Of a stretch of 64,000 nucleotides of DNA, positions 35,842-43,896 are shown piece by piece. The stretch is taken from positions 17,255-81,254 of the IMG/VR virus record IMGVR_UViG_3300042898_002941. The stretch is one strand, 5' to 3'. Source of the stretch: a virus. Position 1 is the first letter of the stretch. Each line of letters begins with the position of its first letter. Below the pieces are notes generated by a model. The model searched no databases and had not been told where the DNA came from. It was given only the letters and a program-made list of their open reading frames with translations. Position numbers and translations under genes: made by a program.

Positions 35842-36574
35842 CTGCAACTTTGGCCTTAGAACGTCGGGCTTTGGGAACAGGTGCAGTTTCTGCAACCACT
35901 ACTGGCGGTGCTTTTCTAGCATTTTTTGCATTCACAGTGGGATCCATGCGTTCAGCATCTTTCTTCATACGGGCAGCTTCGGCAACCATCTGCTTGGCAT
36001 TGATCTCCATGGCCTTGGCCTGTGCCAACATGTTGGCTGCAATGTCACGATCAGTTAACGCACCCTCCTGCCCGGCCTTGAGCACAGGTGGCGCAACATA
36101 GTTGGGATCTGCTTTTTCTGCGCGATCTTTTTTGTAGGCTGCTTCGGCGGCACGTTTGACACCGGGTTCGACCATGCCGCGGCTAGCATCATTTTGTGCC
36201 ATGCGTTTGATGGCATCATCACCTTGTTTCATCTCGTTCAACATCTTATTGAGCTCATCCAATCTGATACTTGAATTGGTTGTAGGTGTCATAATAACAT
36301 CCGAGGTACGTACTTTTTTAATCATGCGTTCATTGTGCAATGTTTCTAAAATAGGGCGACCGTCTGGCAACAGGCTACGATGCATGGCATTGGCCAACTC
36401 ATCAGCAGTTTGACCAATGTCACTTTCTATAACCTTTTGAATGGCATCTTGCCAGTGTGCTGGTAATACTTCGGGATGAATAATCAAGCACATGTGATCC
36501 TCACCGGGCACTTGTCTAAATAATACGCATAACTTGCGATCGCCCATTCTACCTACGTGTTTTATAAATGCCAT
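35825..36574 (-). CDS. conserved phage protein with helical C-terminus
   Basis: A 249-residue protein. The N-terminal domain (MAFIKHVGRMGDRKLCVLF, then QVPGEDHMCLIIHPEVL) is, as I recall, conserved in T4-like phages without a proven function. The rest is Ala/Lys/Met-rich and probably a coiled coil (NMLAQAKAMEINAKQMV), ending in a basic Ala-rich tail. AGGAG lies before the ATG. It may be a DNA- or assembly-associated protein; not determined. Confidence 0.6.
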   Translation of the reverse strand: MAFIKHVGRMGDRKLCVLFRQVPGEDHMCLIIHPEVLPAHWQDAIQKVIESDIGQTADELANAMHRSLLPDGRPILETLHNERMIKKVRTSDVIMTPTTNSSIRLDELNKMLNEMKQGDDAIKRMAQNDASRGMVEPGVKRAAEAAYKKDRAEKADPNYVAPPVLKAGQEGALTDRDIAANMLAQAKAMEINAKQMVAEAARMKKDAERMDPTVNAKNARKAPPVVVAETAPVPKARRSKAKVADATAQ

Positions 36575-36575
36575 G

Positions 36576-36782
36576 TTATTCTCCTGGATTGATTATGCCG
36601 GCTTCTGCTTTGGCTTGTTCTACTACTACTTCTAAAAATTGTGTGAGTTTGTTATAAACTGCTCCAACTTCTGCAAGTTCGGCCCCGCGAAATGCTCCGC
36701 GTGATGATGCGAGATCTACAATGTTTTTTAGTACATCAAGATCTGCAATTGTGATTGTGACGGGTTGTGTTGTGTCTTCCAT
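36576..36782 (-). CDS. small conserved phage protein
   Basis: A 68-residue acidic helical protein (VTITIADLDVLKNIVDLA, then SRGAFRGAELAEVG). It is the first gene after the terminator at 36830-36854, so it probably has its own start signal, but I see no strong sigma70 promoter before it. Function unknown. Confidence 0.6.
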   Translation of the reverse strand: MEDTTQPVTITIADLDVLKNIVDLASSRGAFRGAELAEVGAVYNKLTQFLEVVVEQAKAEAGIINPGE

Positions 36783-36829
36783 GTAGATATTTACTTGTTA
36801 GTGTGTAGTGCAAAATATTTTTGTCATAG

Positions 36830-36854
36830 AAAAAGCCCTGTAAGCGGGCTTTTT
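36830..36854 (-). terminator. intrinsic terminator after the gene at 36862-37389
   Basis: A 9-bp stem (AAAAAGCCC with GGGCTTTTT) around a 7-base loop. On the - strand it is followed by TTTTTC, and it lies directly after the stop at 36862. The stem is AT-flanked on both sides, so it may work in both directions. Confidence 0.8.
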
Positions 36855-36861
36855 GGATAAA

Positions 36862-37389
36862 TCAATCTAGGAAGTTGGCAGTTGGCACAGTTGATTCAAC
36901 AATTTCTTCTTTCTTATGCCGGTTAATGACTTCTGAGAGAATTTTAACTACAAACTCATTCAGTGTCATGTCAGCTTCGTGTGCCATGATCATAATTTTG
37001 TACAACACATCATCAGGCAAGTCAAGTGTGACAATCACACGAGTATCGTAGTCTTTGCCGGTAATGATTGCTGATGCTTTTTCTATAAAATCATCTTCAA
37101 CTTCAAGATCCGTCCATTCAGTGTCATCCCAAGCAGTTTTATCATATTTAATATCTGCATAGTCCAGATTGTTCAATCTGTATGCACGATTGCGTTGATA
37201 GTCGCAGGCTTCAACACTGTACACTGCCTGTGTCTTTTGGTCAAACACAATTTGCATACTATAACCACCATCAGCCTGTTGACCATTCCATGATGTCAGG
37301 CAAAAAAGATTTTGACCATTGAGATAGTACTCACTGCCTTCGGTGATTCGGTAATCAATCAGTTGCATCCATTGTTTAAGTGTGATCAT
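36862..37389 (-). CDS. hypothetical protein with ribbon-helix-helix-like C-terminus
   Basis: A 175-residue protein. The N-terminal part is beta-rich (QNLFCLTSWNGQQADGGYSM). The C-terminal part, VTLDLPDDVLYKIMIMAHE then MTLNEFVVKILSEVI, has a short strand plus two helices as in Arc-type ribbon-helix-helix DNA-binding domains. It could be an autoregulator or nucleoid-binding protein; that is inference. Confidence 0.5.
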   Translation of the reverse strand: MITLKQWMQLIDYRITEGSEYYLNGQNLFCLTSWNGQQADGGYSMQIVFDQKTQAVYSVEACDYQRNRAYRLNNLDYADIKYDKTAWDDTEWTDLEVEDDFIEKASAIITGKDYDTRVIVTLDLPDDVLYKIMIMAHEADMTLNEFVVKILSEVINRHKKEEIVESTVPTANFLD

Positions 37390-37435
37390 AATTTGTTCCT
37401 ATAAAATAAGTAATTTCCTGTTGTAATTAAACGTT

Positions 37436-37633
37436 TCATCTTTTTTTAATTTCAAAATGAGTACGTATTTGTTCTGCCAGATGATTATAGCGCATGTGAG
37501 CACCTTGATTCTCTACTATGTCAACACATTCTCGCACAATCAACTCGGCAAACTTTTCTAACTGCATTGCGTTAACTTCTGGATAATGACTGCCACCGGC
37601 TTGCAGAGCCAGTTGTTTAATTCGTTCGTTCAT
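37436..37633 (-). CDS. small conserved phage protein
   Basis: A 65-residue protein (MNERIKQLALQAGGSHYPE, then LEKFAELIVRECVDIVENQ). The LEKFAELIVRECV block is, as I recall, common in phage small proteins of unknown function. The start overlaps the stop of the VWA gene by the ATGA rule. Helical; no motif. Confidence 0.6.
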   Translation of the reverse strand: MNERIKQLALQAGGSHYPEVNAMQLEKFAELIVRECVDIVENQGAHMRYNHLAEQIRTHFEIKKR

Positions 37634-38910
37634 TTTTCTTCATCATAGTAAGCATATTGACCCCATGGTGGAACAATTGTGGTTGTTCCATGCAACACCC
37701 AGACAGTGTCAGCATAGTTCTCATCGCCCCAGCTGCCAAATGGATAGCCATCTGTAAATACCACCAGACGCTTGGGTTGAATATCTGCTTCTTTAAGATA
37801 TTCGTACATACAATCAAAGTCTGTACCGCCGCCACCGTCTACTTCGTAGTCGGCAATACTGTCCAAATTCTCACTGTCAAATTGTTGAGGATTGTACACT
37901 CGGGTATCAAACGTTGCCACGTGTATCTTATAGCTGTTGAACTGTTCCATAATGCCAGCAGTCTCACTCAAAAAGTCTTTGAGCATTTGGCCATCAATTG
38001 AACCAGAAGCATCAATCATGATAGCAATGTCAATGAGCTCGTCAGGCTTGCGGCCCGGCATGACAGCATCCATGTGCCAGCCTTTGCGACTGGCTCGCAT
38101 CCAAGTGTAGTCGGATTTGATAGTGCTTTCTAATTGCATACGCAACAGTTCGCGCCAGTTCATTTTGGGTGCAGTAAGATTTTCAATAATCTTGCGCACA
38201 CCTAAAGGAATGTTGCCAGCACCATTGGCTTCGGCACTGGCCGCTGCCAACACTGCTTCTTTGATCTCGTCACGGATGGCCTGTTTTTCTTCTTCGGTAA
38301 GTCGAGGACGGCCTTTGCCCGGAACCTTGTCTCCGTTGCTGTCACTGTCACCATCGTCATCACTGTCACCATCCATGTGATCATCTAGCAATTTGTCGAT
38401 TAATTTGCCAATGTCAATCTTTTCTGCATTCTCATACAAGGCATCGTAGACTTCTTCTGAGCTCATGCCTTCATACTTTTCATCATACAAGCAGGGCACC
38501 GAAGTGATGAATTCTCCTACTTTGTGTTTTTTTAAGTCTGCGTTGACACAATAGTCACTGGCAATGTTGTACAATTGAGGGTCTCGATCACCTCGACGTC
38601 CAAAGTGGTCATAAACACAATGCAATACCTCATGCCCAAACAAGAACTCAACTTCTTTGGGTTTAAGCAATCGGATAAAACGACTGTTGTAATAGAAGTT
38701 TCTGCCATCAGTGGCAGCAGTACCGCACCATTCATCAGCATTGACCAGTTTTAGGCGAGTGGACAAGTTGCCAAAAAACGAAGCTTTGAGCAAAAGACCC
38801 ACACGAGCAGTGATAAGTTTTTCTCTGGCATCTCTGTCTTCTGAACTAACAGTGGGTCCTAGCAAATTGCCAAATTTACTAGCGCCTTTGTTTTCTGTGG
38901 TAGTGCTCAT
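37630..38910 (-). CDS. VWA domain protein with metallopeptidase-like motif
   Basis: A 426-residue protein. I use the ATG at 38910 because AAGGA lies six bases before it. HEVLH (residues 93-97) is a zinc-type HExxH motif, and IMIDASGS (D300, S302, S304) is the MIDAS of a von Willebrand A domain near the C-terminus, with an acidic linker between. This architecture pairs with MoxR-type AAA+ ATPases, and one lies 2.8 kb upstream (41696-42784). It probably forms an ATP-driven chaperone or maturation pair. Promoter at 38940-38968. Confidence 0.8.
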   Translation of the reverse strand: MSTTTENKGASKFGNLLGPTVSSEDRDAREKLITARVGLLLKASFFGNLSTRLKLVNADEWCGTAATDGRNFYYNSRFIRLLKPKEVEFLFGHEVLHCVYDHFGRRGDRDPQLYNIASDYCVNADLKKHKVGEFITSVPCLYDEKYEGMSSEEVYDALYENAEKIDIGKLIDKLLDDHMDGDSDDDGDSDSNGDKVPGKGRPRLTEEEKQAIRDEIKEAVLAAASAEANGAGNIPLGVRKIIENLTAPKMNWRELLRMQLESTIKSDYTWMRASRKGWHMDAVMPGRKPDELIDIAIMIDASGSIDGQMLKDFLSETAGIMEQFNSYKIHVATFDTRVYNPQQFDSENLDSIADYEVDGGGGTDFDCMYEYLKEADIQPKRLVVFTDGYPFGSWGDENYADTVWVLHGTTTIVPPWGQYAYYDEEK

Positions 38911-38939
38911 TTTAGTTCCTTTTGCTTTTGTCATAGTGT

Positions 38940-38968
38940 ATTATAACAGACAACTATTTTTTAGTCAA
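38940..38968 (-). promoter_or_regulatory. sigma70-type promoter for the VWA gene
   Basis: On the - strand TTGACT (38968-38963), a 17-base spacer and TATAAT (38945-38940). The -35 box overlaps the stop codon of the upstream gene. Confidence 0.8.
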
Positions 38969-39155
38969 TCTGTATATCGACTAATTTTCCGTTGCGGAAA
39001 ATAAAATATTTGTTGATTTGACCATGCCACACCCATACACATTCATTGCCGGGTGCCATGGTGTAATCTGTCACATCGGGATGATGTTTGGCCATGTACT
39101 CTTGTACTATTATAATCTCAAACTCATTGAGTTTTTCACCATCTACTATACGCAT
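38961..39155 (-). CDS. small hypothetical phage protein
   Basis: A 64-residue protein (MRIVDGEKLNEFEIIIVQEY, then CVWVWHGQINKYFIFRNGK). Mixed strand and helix, no motif. It has its own promoter (39176-39204) and AAAGGAGCTAAAA before the ATG, so it is a single-gene unit. Function unknown. Confidence 0.65.
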   Translation of the reverse strand: MRIVDGEKLNEFEIIIVQEYMAKHHPDVTDYTMAPGNECVWVWHGQINKYFIFRNGKLVDIQID

Positions 39156-39175
39156 TTTTAGCTCCTTTATGCTGT

Positions 39176-39204
39176 ATTATAGCAGAACGGGAATTATTGG
39201 TCAA
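39176..39204 (-). promoter_or_regulatory. sigma70-type promoter
   Basis: TTGACC (39204-39199), exactly 17 bases, TATAAT (39181-39176) on the - strand, followed by a short leader with AAGGAG. It drives the 64-residue gene at 38961-39155. Confidence 0.85.
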
Positions 39205-39231
39205 ATGCCAGTTGTTGTATAAGAACAACAG

Positions 39232-39870
39232 CTAAAATCCAGTCCACCCGACCTGGTACTCCAAAAACATGGGTTTTGCACCCACTTGGTTGGCATATTC
39301 TGCTACCAGTCTGCCTTTTCCGCCAACTTGTGGAGTACCAATAACTTGATAATTGGCCGGCTCAGTTGGTAACAAATTTCCGGAGAGCATGCAATCATCA
39401 ACCACTACCAGGGTGTCTGATTTCAAAATTGGTTGTATTGCAACCAATTCTTTAAGATGATGCGCAGCTGATGGAAACCAATAGTTCCAATCTACATCAA
39501 AACTGTCTAGATAAAACAAATGAACATGACTATTTGATCTTGCAAATTTATGTAGATATGCAACACTGTCACCAACGTTGACAGATACATTGTCACTGAC
39601 CAACGTTTTGCAAATTCTCACTGCTTCTGGATCTATATCAACTGAGTGTACTTGAGATCCATCTTTTCTAGACAACACATATTGATCAAATAGCACTGTA
39701 CTTTGGCCATCGCCTGCCCAATTACCCGGTTTTCTGGTACATCCAGTTTCCACAATCACCACAGGTTCTGGATATTGATCCAGATACTCAAACATTTTTT
39801 TAAATGTATTTTTTCTAAACGATAACTGTGGTGCAGCTACAGTATTGAAATATTCCCAAAAATTTGTCAT
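39232..39870 (-). CDS. class I SAM-dependent methyltransferase-like protein
   Basis: A 212-residue protein. VVIVETGCTRKPGNWAGDG near residue 40 is the glycine-rich motif I, QVHSVDIDPEAVRICKTL has the acidic end of strand 2, and VHLFYLDSFDVDW is a motif IV-like strand. The family includes cephalosporin-hydroxylase-like and macrocin-type O-methyltransferases. It lies downstream of a tRNA triplet and is probably co-transcribed with it. A sugar or small-molecule methyl acceptor is plausible. Confidence 0.65.
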   Translation of the reverse strand: MTNFWEYFNTVAAPQLSFRKNTFKKMFEYLDQYPEPVVIVETGCTRKPGNWAGDGQSTVLFDQYVLSRKDGSQVHSVDIDPEAVRICKTLVSDNVSVNVGDSVAYLHKFARSNSHVHLFYLDSFDVDWNYWFPSAAHHLKELVAIQPILKSDTLVVVDDCMLSGNLLPTEPANYQVIGTPQVGGKGRLVAEYANQVGAKPMFLEYQVGWTGF

Positions 39871-39883
39871 ATGCTTTATAAGT

Positions 39884-39961
<78 letters not shown>

Positions 39962-39965
39962 TATC

Positions 39966-40043
39966 TGGAAGTGCGGGTCGGATTTGAACCGACGGGTTTA
40001 CGGATTTGCAATCCGTTGCATTTGACCTCTCTGCCACCGCACT
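39966..40043 (-). tRNA. tRNA-Cys (GCA)
   Basis: Acceptor AGTGCGG pairs with CCGCACT, discriminator T and encoded CCA. Anticodon loop TTGCAAA in stem ACGGA/TCCGT gives GCA. It lies between the Trp and CAU-anticodon genes. Confidence 0.9.
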
Positions 40044-40050
40044 GTTAAAT

Positions 40051-40124
40051 TGGCATCCCGCCAGAGACTCGAACTCCGACCAAGGGTTTTGGAGACCCAC
40101 GTGCTGCCATTACACCAGCGAGAT
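40051..40124 (-). tRNA. tRNA-Trp (CCA)
   Basis: Acceptor ATCTCGC pairs with GCGGGAT, discriminator G and encoded CCA. Anticodon loop CTCCAAA gives CCA. First gene after the promoter at 40134-40162. Confidence 0.9.
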
Positions 40125-40133
40125 AATGTAGCA

Positions 40134-40162
40134 ATTATACTATAAACTTATTTAATAGTCAA
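40134..40162 (-). promoter_or_regulatory. sigma70-type promoter of the Trp-Cys-CAU tRNA unit
   Basis: TTGACT (40162-40157), 17 bases, TATAAT (40139-40134) on the - strand. The -35 box contains the TGA stop of the upstream gene. The tRNA-Trp 5' end is 10 bases beyond the -10 box, so the transcript has almost no leader. Confidence 0.85.
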
Positions 40163-40431
40163 CTATATTTTAATAAAAATACAGTGTATTTTTGTGCATC
40201 AACAATTTCAAAATTGTTTTCTATTCTTTGGTCCAATGTCATGGTCAACTGTATGCCATATGTCCATACTAACCATGATATAAAATCTTTATCTTCCATG
40301 TCTGGAATGTGTTCATATTCTTTATCAAATTCTTCTCGTGCTCGGCGAACTCTTGTCCAGTCTTGAGCAGTGGCGCCTAACACGGTATCTAATCTTTTTT
40401 CGTGAGTATTGTAGTGTTGGTTGTTACTCAT
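40159..40431 (-). CDS. small phage protein, F-x-L-K-Y-S end
   Basis: A 90-residue protein starting at an ATGA overlap. It is charged (RVRRAREEFDKEYEHI) and ends KYTVFLLKYS. It is the last of five tandem - strand genes whose C-termini share an aromatic-x-L-K/R-W-S pattern, suggesting tandem duplication and divergence. Function unknown. Confidence 0.6.
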   Translation of the reverse strand: MSNNQHYNTHEKRLDTVLGATAQDWTRVRRAREEFDKEYEHIPDMEDKDFISWLVWTYGIQLTMTLDQRIENNFEIVDAQKYTVFLLKYS

Positions 40432-40703
40432 GACCATCTTAGTAAGAAAAAAGTTCTATCTGCTTCTTCACGGAACCAATACTTACGATCACTGCTTACC
40501 CAACGAGCATTTTCTTCGAGCCAATTACTGGTACCCATGGTTTCTTTCATCCACTCTTCTATATCTATCCACTCTGCTCTAGAGTAATGGTATGGACAAA
40601 CCCAATAGGGCCATTTGGGTTGATTGTCAGCACGGCCAGTTTCAAGTCTTTTTAACTGTTCATCTGCCCTTCTTGAGTCAGACATAGCACGTTTTGTTTT
40701 CAT
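40428..40703 (-). CDS. small phage protein, F-L-L-R-W-S end
   Basis: A 91-residue protein starting at the ATGA overlap with the upstream stop (MKTKRAMSDSRR). The C-terminal half has SSDRKYWFREEADRTFFLLRWS split into an aromatic strand, an acidic turn and a final strand; the same design occurs in the neighbours. Function unknown. Confidence 0.6.
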   Translation of the reverse strand: MKTKRAMSDSRRADEQLKRLETGRADNQPKWPYWVCPYHYSRAEWIDIEEWMKETMGTSNWLEENARWVSSDRKYWFREEADRTFFLLRWS

Positions 40704-41029
40704 GACCACCTCAACACAAACCAATCACGGTCTTTGGCATCACGGAACCAAAACTTCCAATTGTTCACATGCCAGCGTTGATCAGGCATCCATATGCTGT
40801 CAAAAGGTGTAGGGCCAAATGTCTCGCCCATCCATGCCATCATATCATGCCACTGCCCGTCTGCGTTCATAGGAGCCACTGAGAGATACTCCTGTCCGCA
40901 GATTGTGCCTCGACCGTGCTCTAAATAGTAATCAAATACTAAACCCGAACCTGCTAGCACCATACGATCAATGTGTTCACTGAGTTGTTTACTCGCCCCG
41001 TCAATGATGTGTTGTGCTACACTATTCAT
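40700..41029 (-). CDS. small phage protein, F-V-L-R-W-S end
   Basis: A 109-residue protein starting at an ATGA overlap (MNSVAQHIIDGASK). The end NNWKFWFRDAKDRDWFVLR continues to W-S and aligns with the neighbouring protein (YWFREEADRTFFLLR). A D-W-x-x-M-x-A-W-M-G-E-T-F block precedes it. It is a clear paralog of 40428-40703. Function unknown. Confidence 0.6.
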   Translation of the reverse strand: MNSVAQHIIDGASKQLSEHIDRMVLAGSGLVFDYYLEHGRGTICGQEYLSVAPMNADGQWHDMMAWMGETFGPTPFDSIWMPDQRWHVNNWKFWFRDAKDRDWFVLRWS

Positions 41030-41307
41030 GACCACTTCAATAAAAACATAGTAATTTCTTCTGGAGTTTTGAACCGCCACATGTCAAAACTCATACGAAT
41101 TCCACACTTGTTGTTTTTGCTCCATGTATGGATGGGATCCATGTCGGATTCTTTTAACCCCATCATTCTTGGTCCTGGCTCCCAGGTGGCCTTGAGTTTA
41201 AAGCCCGGTAACCTATGCCATTTTATTTTTGCTCGAGACATGCACTGACCTCCATTGAACTTACTTAACCAGTCAGTTAAATCATATTTAAAATTTGTTA
41301 TGCCCAT
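41026..41307 (-). CDS. small phage protein, F-L-L-K-W-S end
   Basis: A 93-residue protein, basic, with FDMWRFKTPEEITMFLLKWS at the C-terminus. It overlaps the upstream gene by 10 bases. Same C-terminal design as its neighbours, but the N-terminal part is unrelated (LSKFNGGQCMSRAKIKWHRL). Function unknown. Confidence 0.6.
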   Translation of the reverse strand: MGITNFKYDLTDWLSKFNGGQCMSRAKIKWHRLPGFKLKATWEPGPRMMGLKESDMDPIHTWSKNNKCGIRMSFDMWRFKTPEEITMFLLKWS

Positions 41308-41618
41308 TTTAATTGGAACATGGTTAACATCTGATCGTTGGCAATATAAATTCTATAATCGTTATATTTTATATTGTATGCCCACTGTTCATTGACCACT
41401 ACATCAGGATGCTCGTCAATCTGTTTGATTTGGGCTTGAATCATTGGATACTGCATTTCCACATCTTGACTCCAGCCATAGGTATCGTTGAACCATCTAC
41501 GACAACGATCAAAGTCCAATATGGCTGATTGTCCAGGTGCCTTGGTAAATGTGATCATGTATTTGAATCGATTGCGATGATTGTGCCTACCATCAAGCTT
41601 GACTATATTGTACTTCAT
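41298..41618 (-). CDS. small phage protein, F-Q-L-K-W-A end
   Basis: A 106-residue protein, first of the five-gene row after a strong terminator. It has AILDFDRCRRWFNDTYGWS in the middle and ends YIANDQMLTMFQLKWA. I see no convincing sigma70 promoter before it. Function unknown. Confidence 0.6.
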   Translation of the reverse strand: MKYNIVKLDGRHNHRNRFKYMITFTKAPGQSAILDFDRCRRWFNDTYGWSQDVEMQYPMIQAQIKQIDEHPDVVVNEQWAYNIKYNDYRIYIANDQMLTMFQLKWA

Positions 41619-41640
41619 ATAATTATTTTGTACAGAGAAA

Positions 41641-41687
41641 GGAGGGCAGTGCGAACACAGCCCTGTGTTTTTGAAACACCACCCTCC
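41641..41687 (-). terminator. compound hairpin terminator after the MoxR gene
   Basis: On the - strand GGAGGG pairs with CCCTCC and an inner AACACA/TGTGTT hairpin sits in the loop; TTTCTC follows. It lies directly after the stop of the AAA+ gene. Confidence 0.65.
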
Positions 41688-41695
41688 TAAACTAC

Positions 41696-42784
41696 TTAGG
41701 CAGATGCCTGCAAAATGTACTTGCCGTACTTCTGATGGAACTTGTCAAAGTTCTTGAGCTTGGTAGGCTGGAACGGCAGGTTGTATGTGGTAAGTGCAAT
41801 ACGAGCACCCATAACAACCAACTCTGTTTCAAAGTTACTCATCATGTAGCCAAAGAAGTTATCTGCCATTTCGTGGAACTTCTTGTCGTCTACTTTCTTT
41901 TCATTGATGGCATCTTTGAGCTCATAGCACATGGAGATCACCAAACTGTACATGGCACTGACTTCTTTGACATCCAAGGTAGTGACCTTGCCTGACAGGA
42001 TTTCCTCGGGCTTGGGCATACGGCTGGCTACCTTGCGGTGTGCCATGAACTTGACTGCAAGTCCTTCTCCTACAGTACCTGCAATCAGATTCATTGTGGT
42101 GTCGTCATCACTGTCACTGTCGTCCAGAATTTGGCTCACAAAACTCCATGAGCGTGGCGTAGCAAAGGCACGGCTTGCGCTCTTGGCATCAAAGTCGTAC
42201 AGATCATTTTTGGCAAAGCCAATGTAACCTACCACATCCTTGTGGATCTTGTGGTTAACTGCCCACTCTTGCCAACTGGTAAAGTCTACTTTCATCTCTT
42301 GGTGAATGAAACGATTTGCCAGTGGAGTTGGCATGCGATAGGTAACGCCTTTGTCGCTTTCACGGTTACCTGCGGCAACCATAACAACATTGTCAGGCAG
42401 TCGATACTTGCCCACACGACGATTCAAAATTAGCTGATAAGCGGCACTCTGTACACTTGGAGCGGCACTGTTCATTTCATCCAAGAAAAGAACTACCACA
42501 GGATATTGGCTGGCCAATTCCTCAGTGGGCAAATCTACTGGCTCAGCCCAGTCCATCTTGCCGGAGTCTTTGTTGTAAAACGGAATGCCACGAATGTCTG
42601 TGGGCTCCATTTGTCCTAAACGCAAGTCAATCATGTGACCACCAAGTTCCTTAGTGATATCTGCTACCAACTCTGACTTGCCAATACCGGGAGGACCCCA
42701 GAGAAACAAAGGGCGTTGATGTTTAAATGCTTTCAGTAAACTACGACGAGCTTGAACTGATGTTATTGTACGGGTATCTGACAT
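41696..42784 (-). CDS. MoxR-family AAA+ ATPase
   Basis: A 362-residue protein. Walker A is GPPGIGKSE (residues 30-38), Walker B VVVLFLDEMN (97-105), sensor 1 is in AAGNRE (N140), and MPTPLANRF supplies the arginine finger region. MoxR ATPases work with VWA-domain partners to activate or insert cofactors into target complexes. The VWA metallopeptidase-like gene at 37630 is the obvious partner. Promoter at 42830-42858. Confidence 0.9.
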   Translation of the reverse strand: MSDTRTITSVQARRSLLKAFKHQRPLFLWGPPGIGKSELVADITKELGGHMIDLRLGQMEPTDIRGIPFYNKDSGKMDWAEPVDLPTEELASQYPVVVLFLDEMNSAAPSVQSAAYQLILNRRVGKYRLPDNVVMVAAGNRESDKGVTYRMPTPLANRFIHQEMKVDFTSWQEWAVNHKIHKDVVGYIGFAKNDLYDFDAKSASRAFATPRSWSFVSQILDDSDSDDDTTMNLIAGTVGEGLAVKFMAHRKVASRMPKPEEILSGKVTTLDVKEVSAMYSLVISMCYELKDAINEKKVDDKKFHEMADNFFGYMMSNFETELVVMGARIALTTYNLPFQPTKLKNFDKFHQKYGKYILQASA

Positions 42785-42829
42785 GGGCTGTGTCCTTTCG
42801 GGTTGTGGTTAAAAACTGTTTATGTATGT

Positions 42830-42858
42830 ATTGTAGCAGAAGTGTCTTTATGCGTCAA
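42830..42858 (-). promoter_or_regulatory. sigma70-type promoter of the MoxR gene
   Basis: TTGACG (42858-42853), 17 bases, TACAAT (42835-42830) on the - strand. The -35 box lies in the last codons of the 59-residue gene upstream. Confidence 0.75.
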
Positions 42859-43027
42859 CCTGGGCGGCAATGGCATAAATTTCCATGTATTTGTGGTATG
42901 CTTCTATGGTCTTTTCGCTGTAGACCAAACTTCCATTGATCTGGATGTCTTTGATCAGTTCAAAAAACCCTATGCCCAAGAACACACACTCTTTTTGTAG
43001 TTGGGCCATTGCGGTGGATCTTTGCAT
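42848..43027 (-). CDS. 59-residue phage protein
   Basis: A short ORF (MQRSTAMAQLQKECVFLGIG, then IEAYHKYMEIYAIAAQVDA) with AAGGAG before the ATG and its own perfect promoter. It looks like a small alpha/beta protein. No family recognised, but initiation and promoter signals make it a real gene. Confidence 0.7.
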   Translation of the reverse strand: MQRSTAMAQLQKECVFLGIGFFELIKDIQINGSLVYSEKTIEAYHKYMEIYAIAAQVDA

Positions 43028-43056
43028 TTCTGCTCCTTGTTTCTTACTATGCTCTA

Positions 43057-43085
43057 ATTATAGCAAAAAGGCAATTACTGGTCAA
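43057..43085 (-). promoter_or_regulatory. sigma70-type promoter, cassette copy
   Basis: TTGACC (43085-43080), 17 bases, TATAAT (43062-43057). The leader TTAGAGCATAGTAAG then AAACAAGGAG is identical to that at 44190-44214, showing duplicated regulatory sequence. The -35 contains the TGA stop of the upstream gene. Confidence 0.88.
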
Positions 43086-43504
43086 CCTAAAGGAATAATC
43101 TTAGGGTTGTTGGCAAGTACTTTTTTGGCACTTGCAAGGAATTTGGTATCACGTTTGAAATCCTTGAGACGGCTTTCAGGATAAAACTTGACAGTGAGTT
43201 GATCAATGTTAAAGTGAGCTTTCTTGATCTGATCTGCTACCTTGTTATAAGGTTGTGTCTCTAGCTCTTTGATCTGTGACTGTTCTTTGGCAACAGCCTT
43301 TTCAAATCTAGTTTTGTCTCGATGGTAGGTTGCAATGTAGTCTGTTCTAAGTTTAACATTGGTGTGACACATGGCAATACCCCATTGTAAATGATGTTGG
43401 GCTTCTGCCAGGTTTTTGTACTGCCGCGGCGTCTTACGCTCACACCAGCCTAGATCATTGACCTGCAGGTATGACCCATTGTCTAATACAATAGTGTGTT
43501 TCAT
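43082..43504 (-). CDS. hypothetical phage protein
   Basis: A 140-residue basic protein. The N-terminus is a short beta hairpin (TIVLDNGSYLQVNDLGW) followed by long Lys/Gln-rich helices (RTDYIATYHRDKTRFEKA). AAGGAG precedes the ATG, and it has its own promoter. Function unknown; a nucleic-acid-associated role is possible from its charge. Confidence 0.6.
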   Translation of the reverse strand: MKHTIVLDNGSYLQVNDLGWCERKTPRQYKNLAEAQHHLQWGIAMCHTNVKLRTDYIATYHRDKTRFEKAVAKEQSQIKELETQPYNKVADQIKKAHFNIDQLTVKFYPESRLKDFKRDTKFLASAKKVLANNPKIIPLG

Positions 43505-43534
43505 TGGCCTCTCCTTGTTCCTTGCTATACTTCT

Positions 43535-43563
43535 ATTATAACAAATTGGGATTTATTGGTCAA
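43535..43563 (-). promoter_or_regulatory. sigma70-type promoter
   Basis: TTGACC (43563-43558), 17 bases, TATAAT (43540-43535) on the - strand, then an AAGGAG leader. It overlaps the last codons of the upstream gene. Confidence 0.85.
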
Positions 43564-43840
43564 CCGCTAGGGATGTCTCGAACATGGACAAATCTTGTTC
43601 ATCTGCAAAGCAAACTTTATACTTTTTAGATTTGGTGAGTTTATCATTGATCAGAGTTTGAGTGTCTTCGTCATGGCCACCCCAGATCATGGTCCAGCGG
43701 CCTTCGGGATTTTTAAATGGCTCCCAGGCCCGGCCAAACTGTTTTTGACACCATTTGTGAACCTGTACTCGTTGTTCCATGTCAATAAGGATTTCGTGTG
43801 TTAAGTTGTGATATGATGCTGGATGACCGTAATGTGTCAT
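43553..43840 (-). CDS. small phage protein of the aromatic C-terminus group
   Basis: A 95-residue protein from the ATG at 43840, which has AAGGAG upstream (MTHYGHPASYHNLTHEI). The end KVCFADEQDLSMFETSLAVDQ, read as strand-acidic turn-strand, resembles the row at 40159-41618. It has W-C-Q-K-Q-F-G-R in the middle, like the N-D-T-Y-G-W region of the 41298 protein. Function unknown. Confidence 0.6.
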   Translation of the reverse strand: MTHYGHPASYHNLTHEILIDMEQRVQVHKWCQKQFGRAWEPFKNPEGRWTMIWGGHDEDTQTLINDKLTKSKKYKVCFADEQDLSMFETSLAVDQ

Positions 43841-43867
43841 TATCTTCTCCTTGTTGGGTATGTGGAT

Positions 43868-43896
43868 ATTATACATTAAAAGGAATTATCGGTCAA
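43868..43896 (-). promoter_or_regulatory. sigma70-type promoter
   Basis: TTGACC (43896-43891), 17 bases, TATAAT (43873-43868). The TGA stop of the upstream gene lies inside the -35 box. Confidence 0.85.

Noticed and set aside
35828-36413. Several + strand ORFs opposite the 249-residue phage gene
   Set aside because: They are antisense shadows of an Ala-rich gene.
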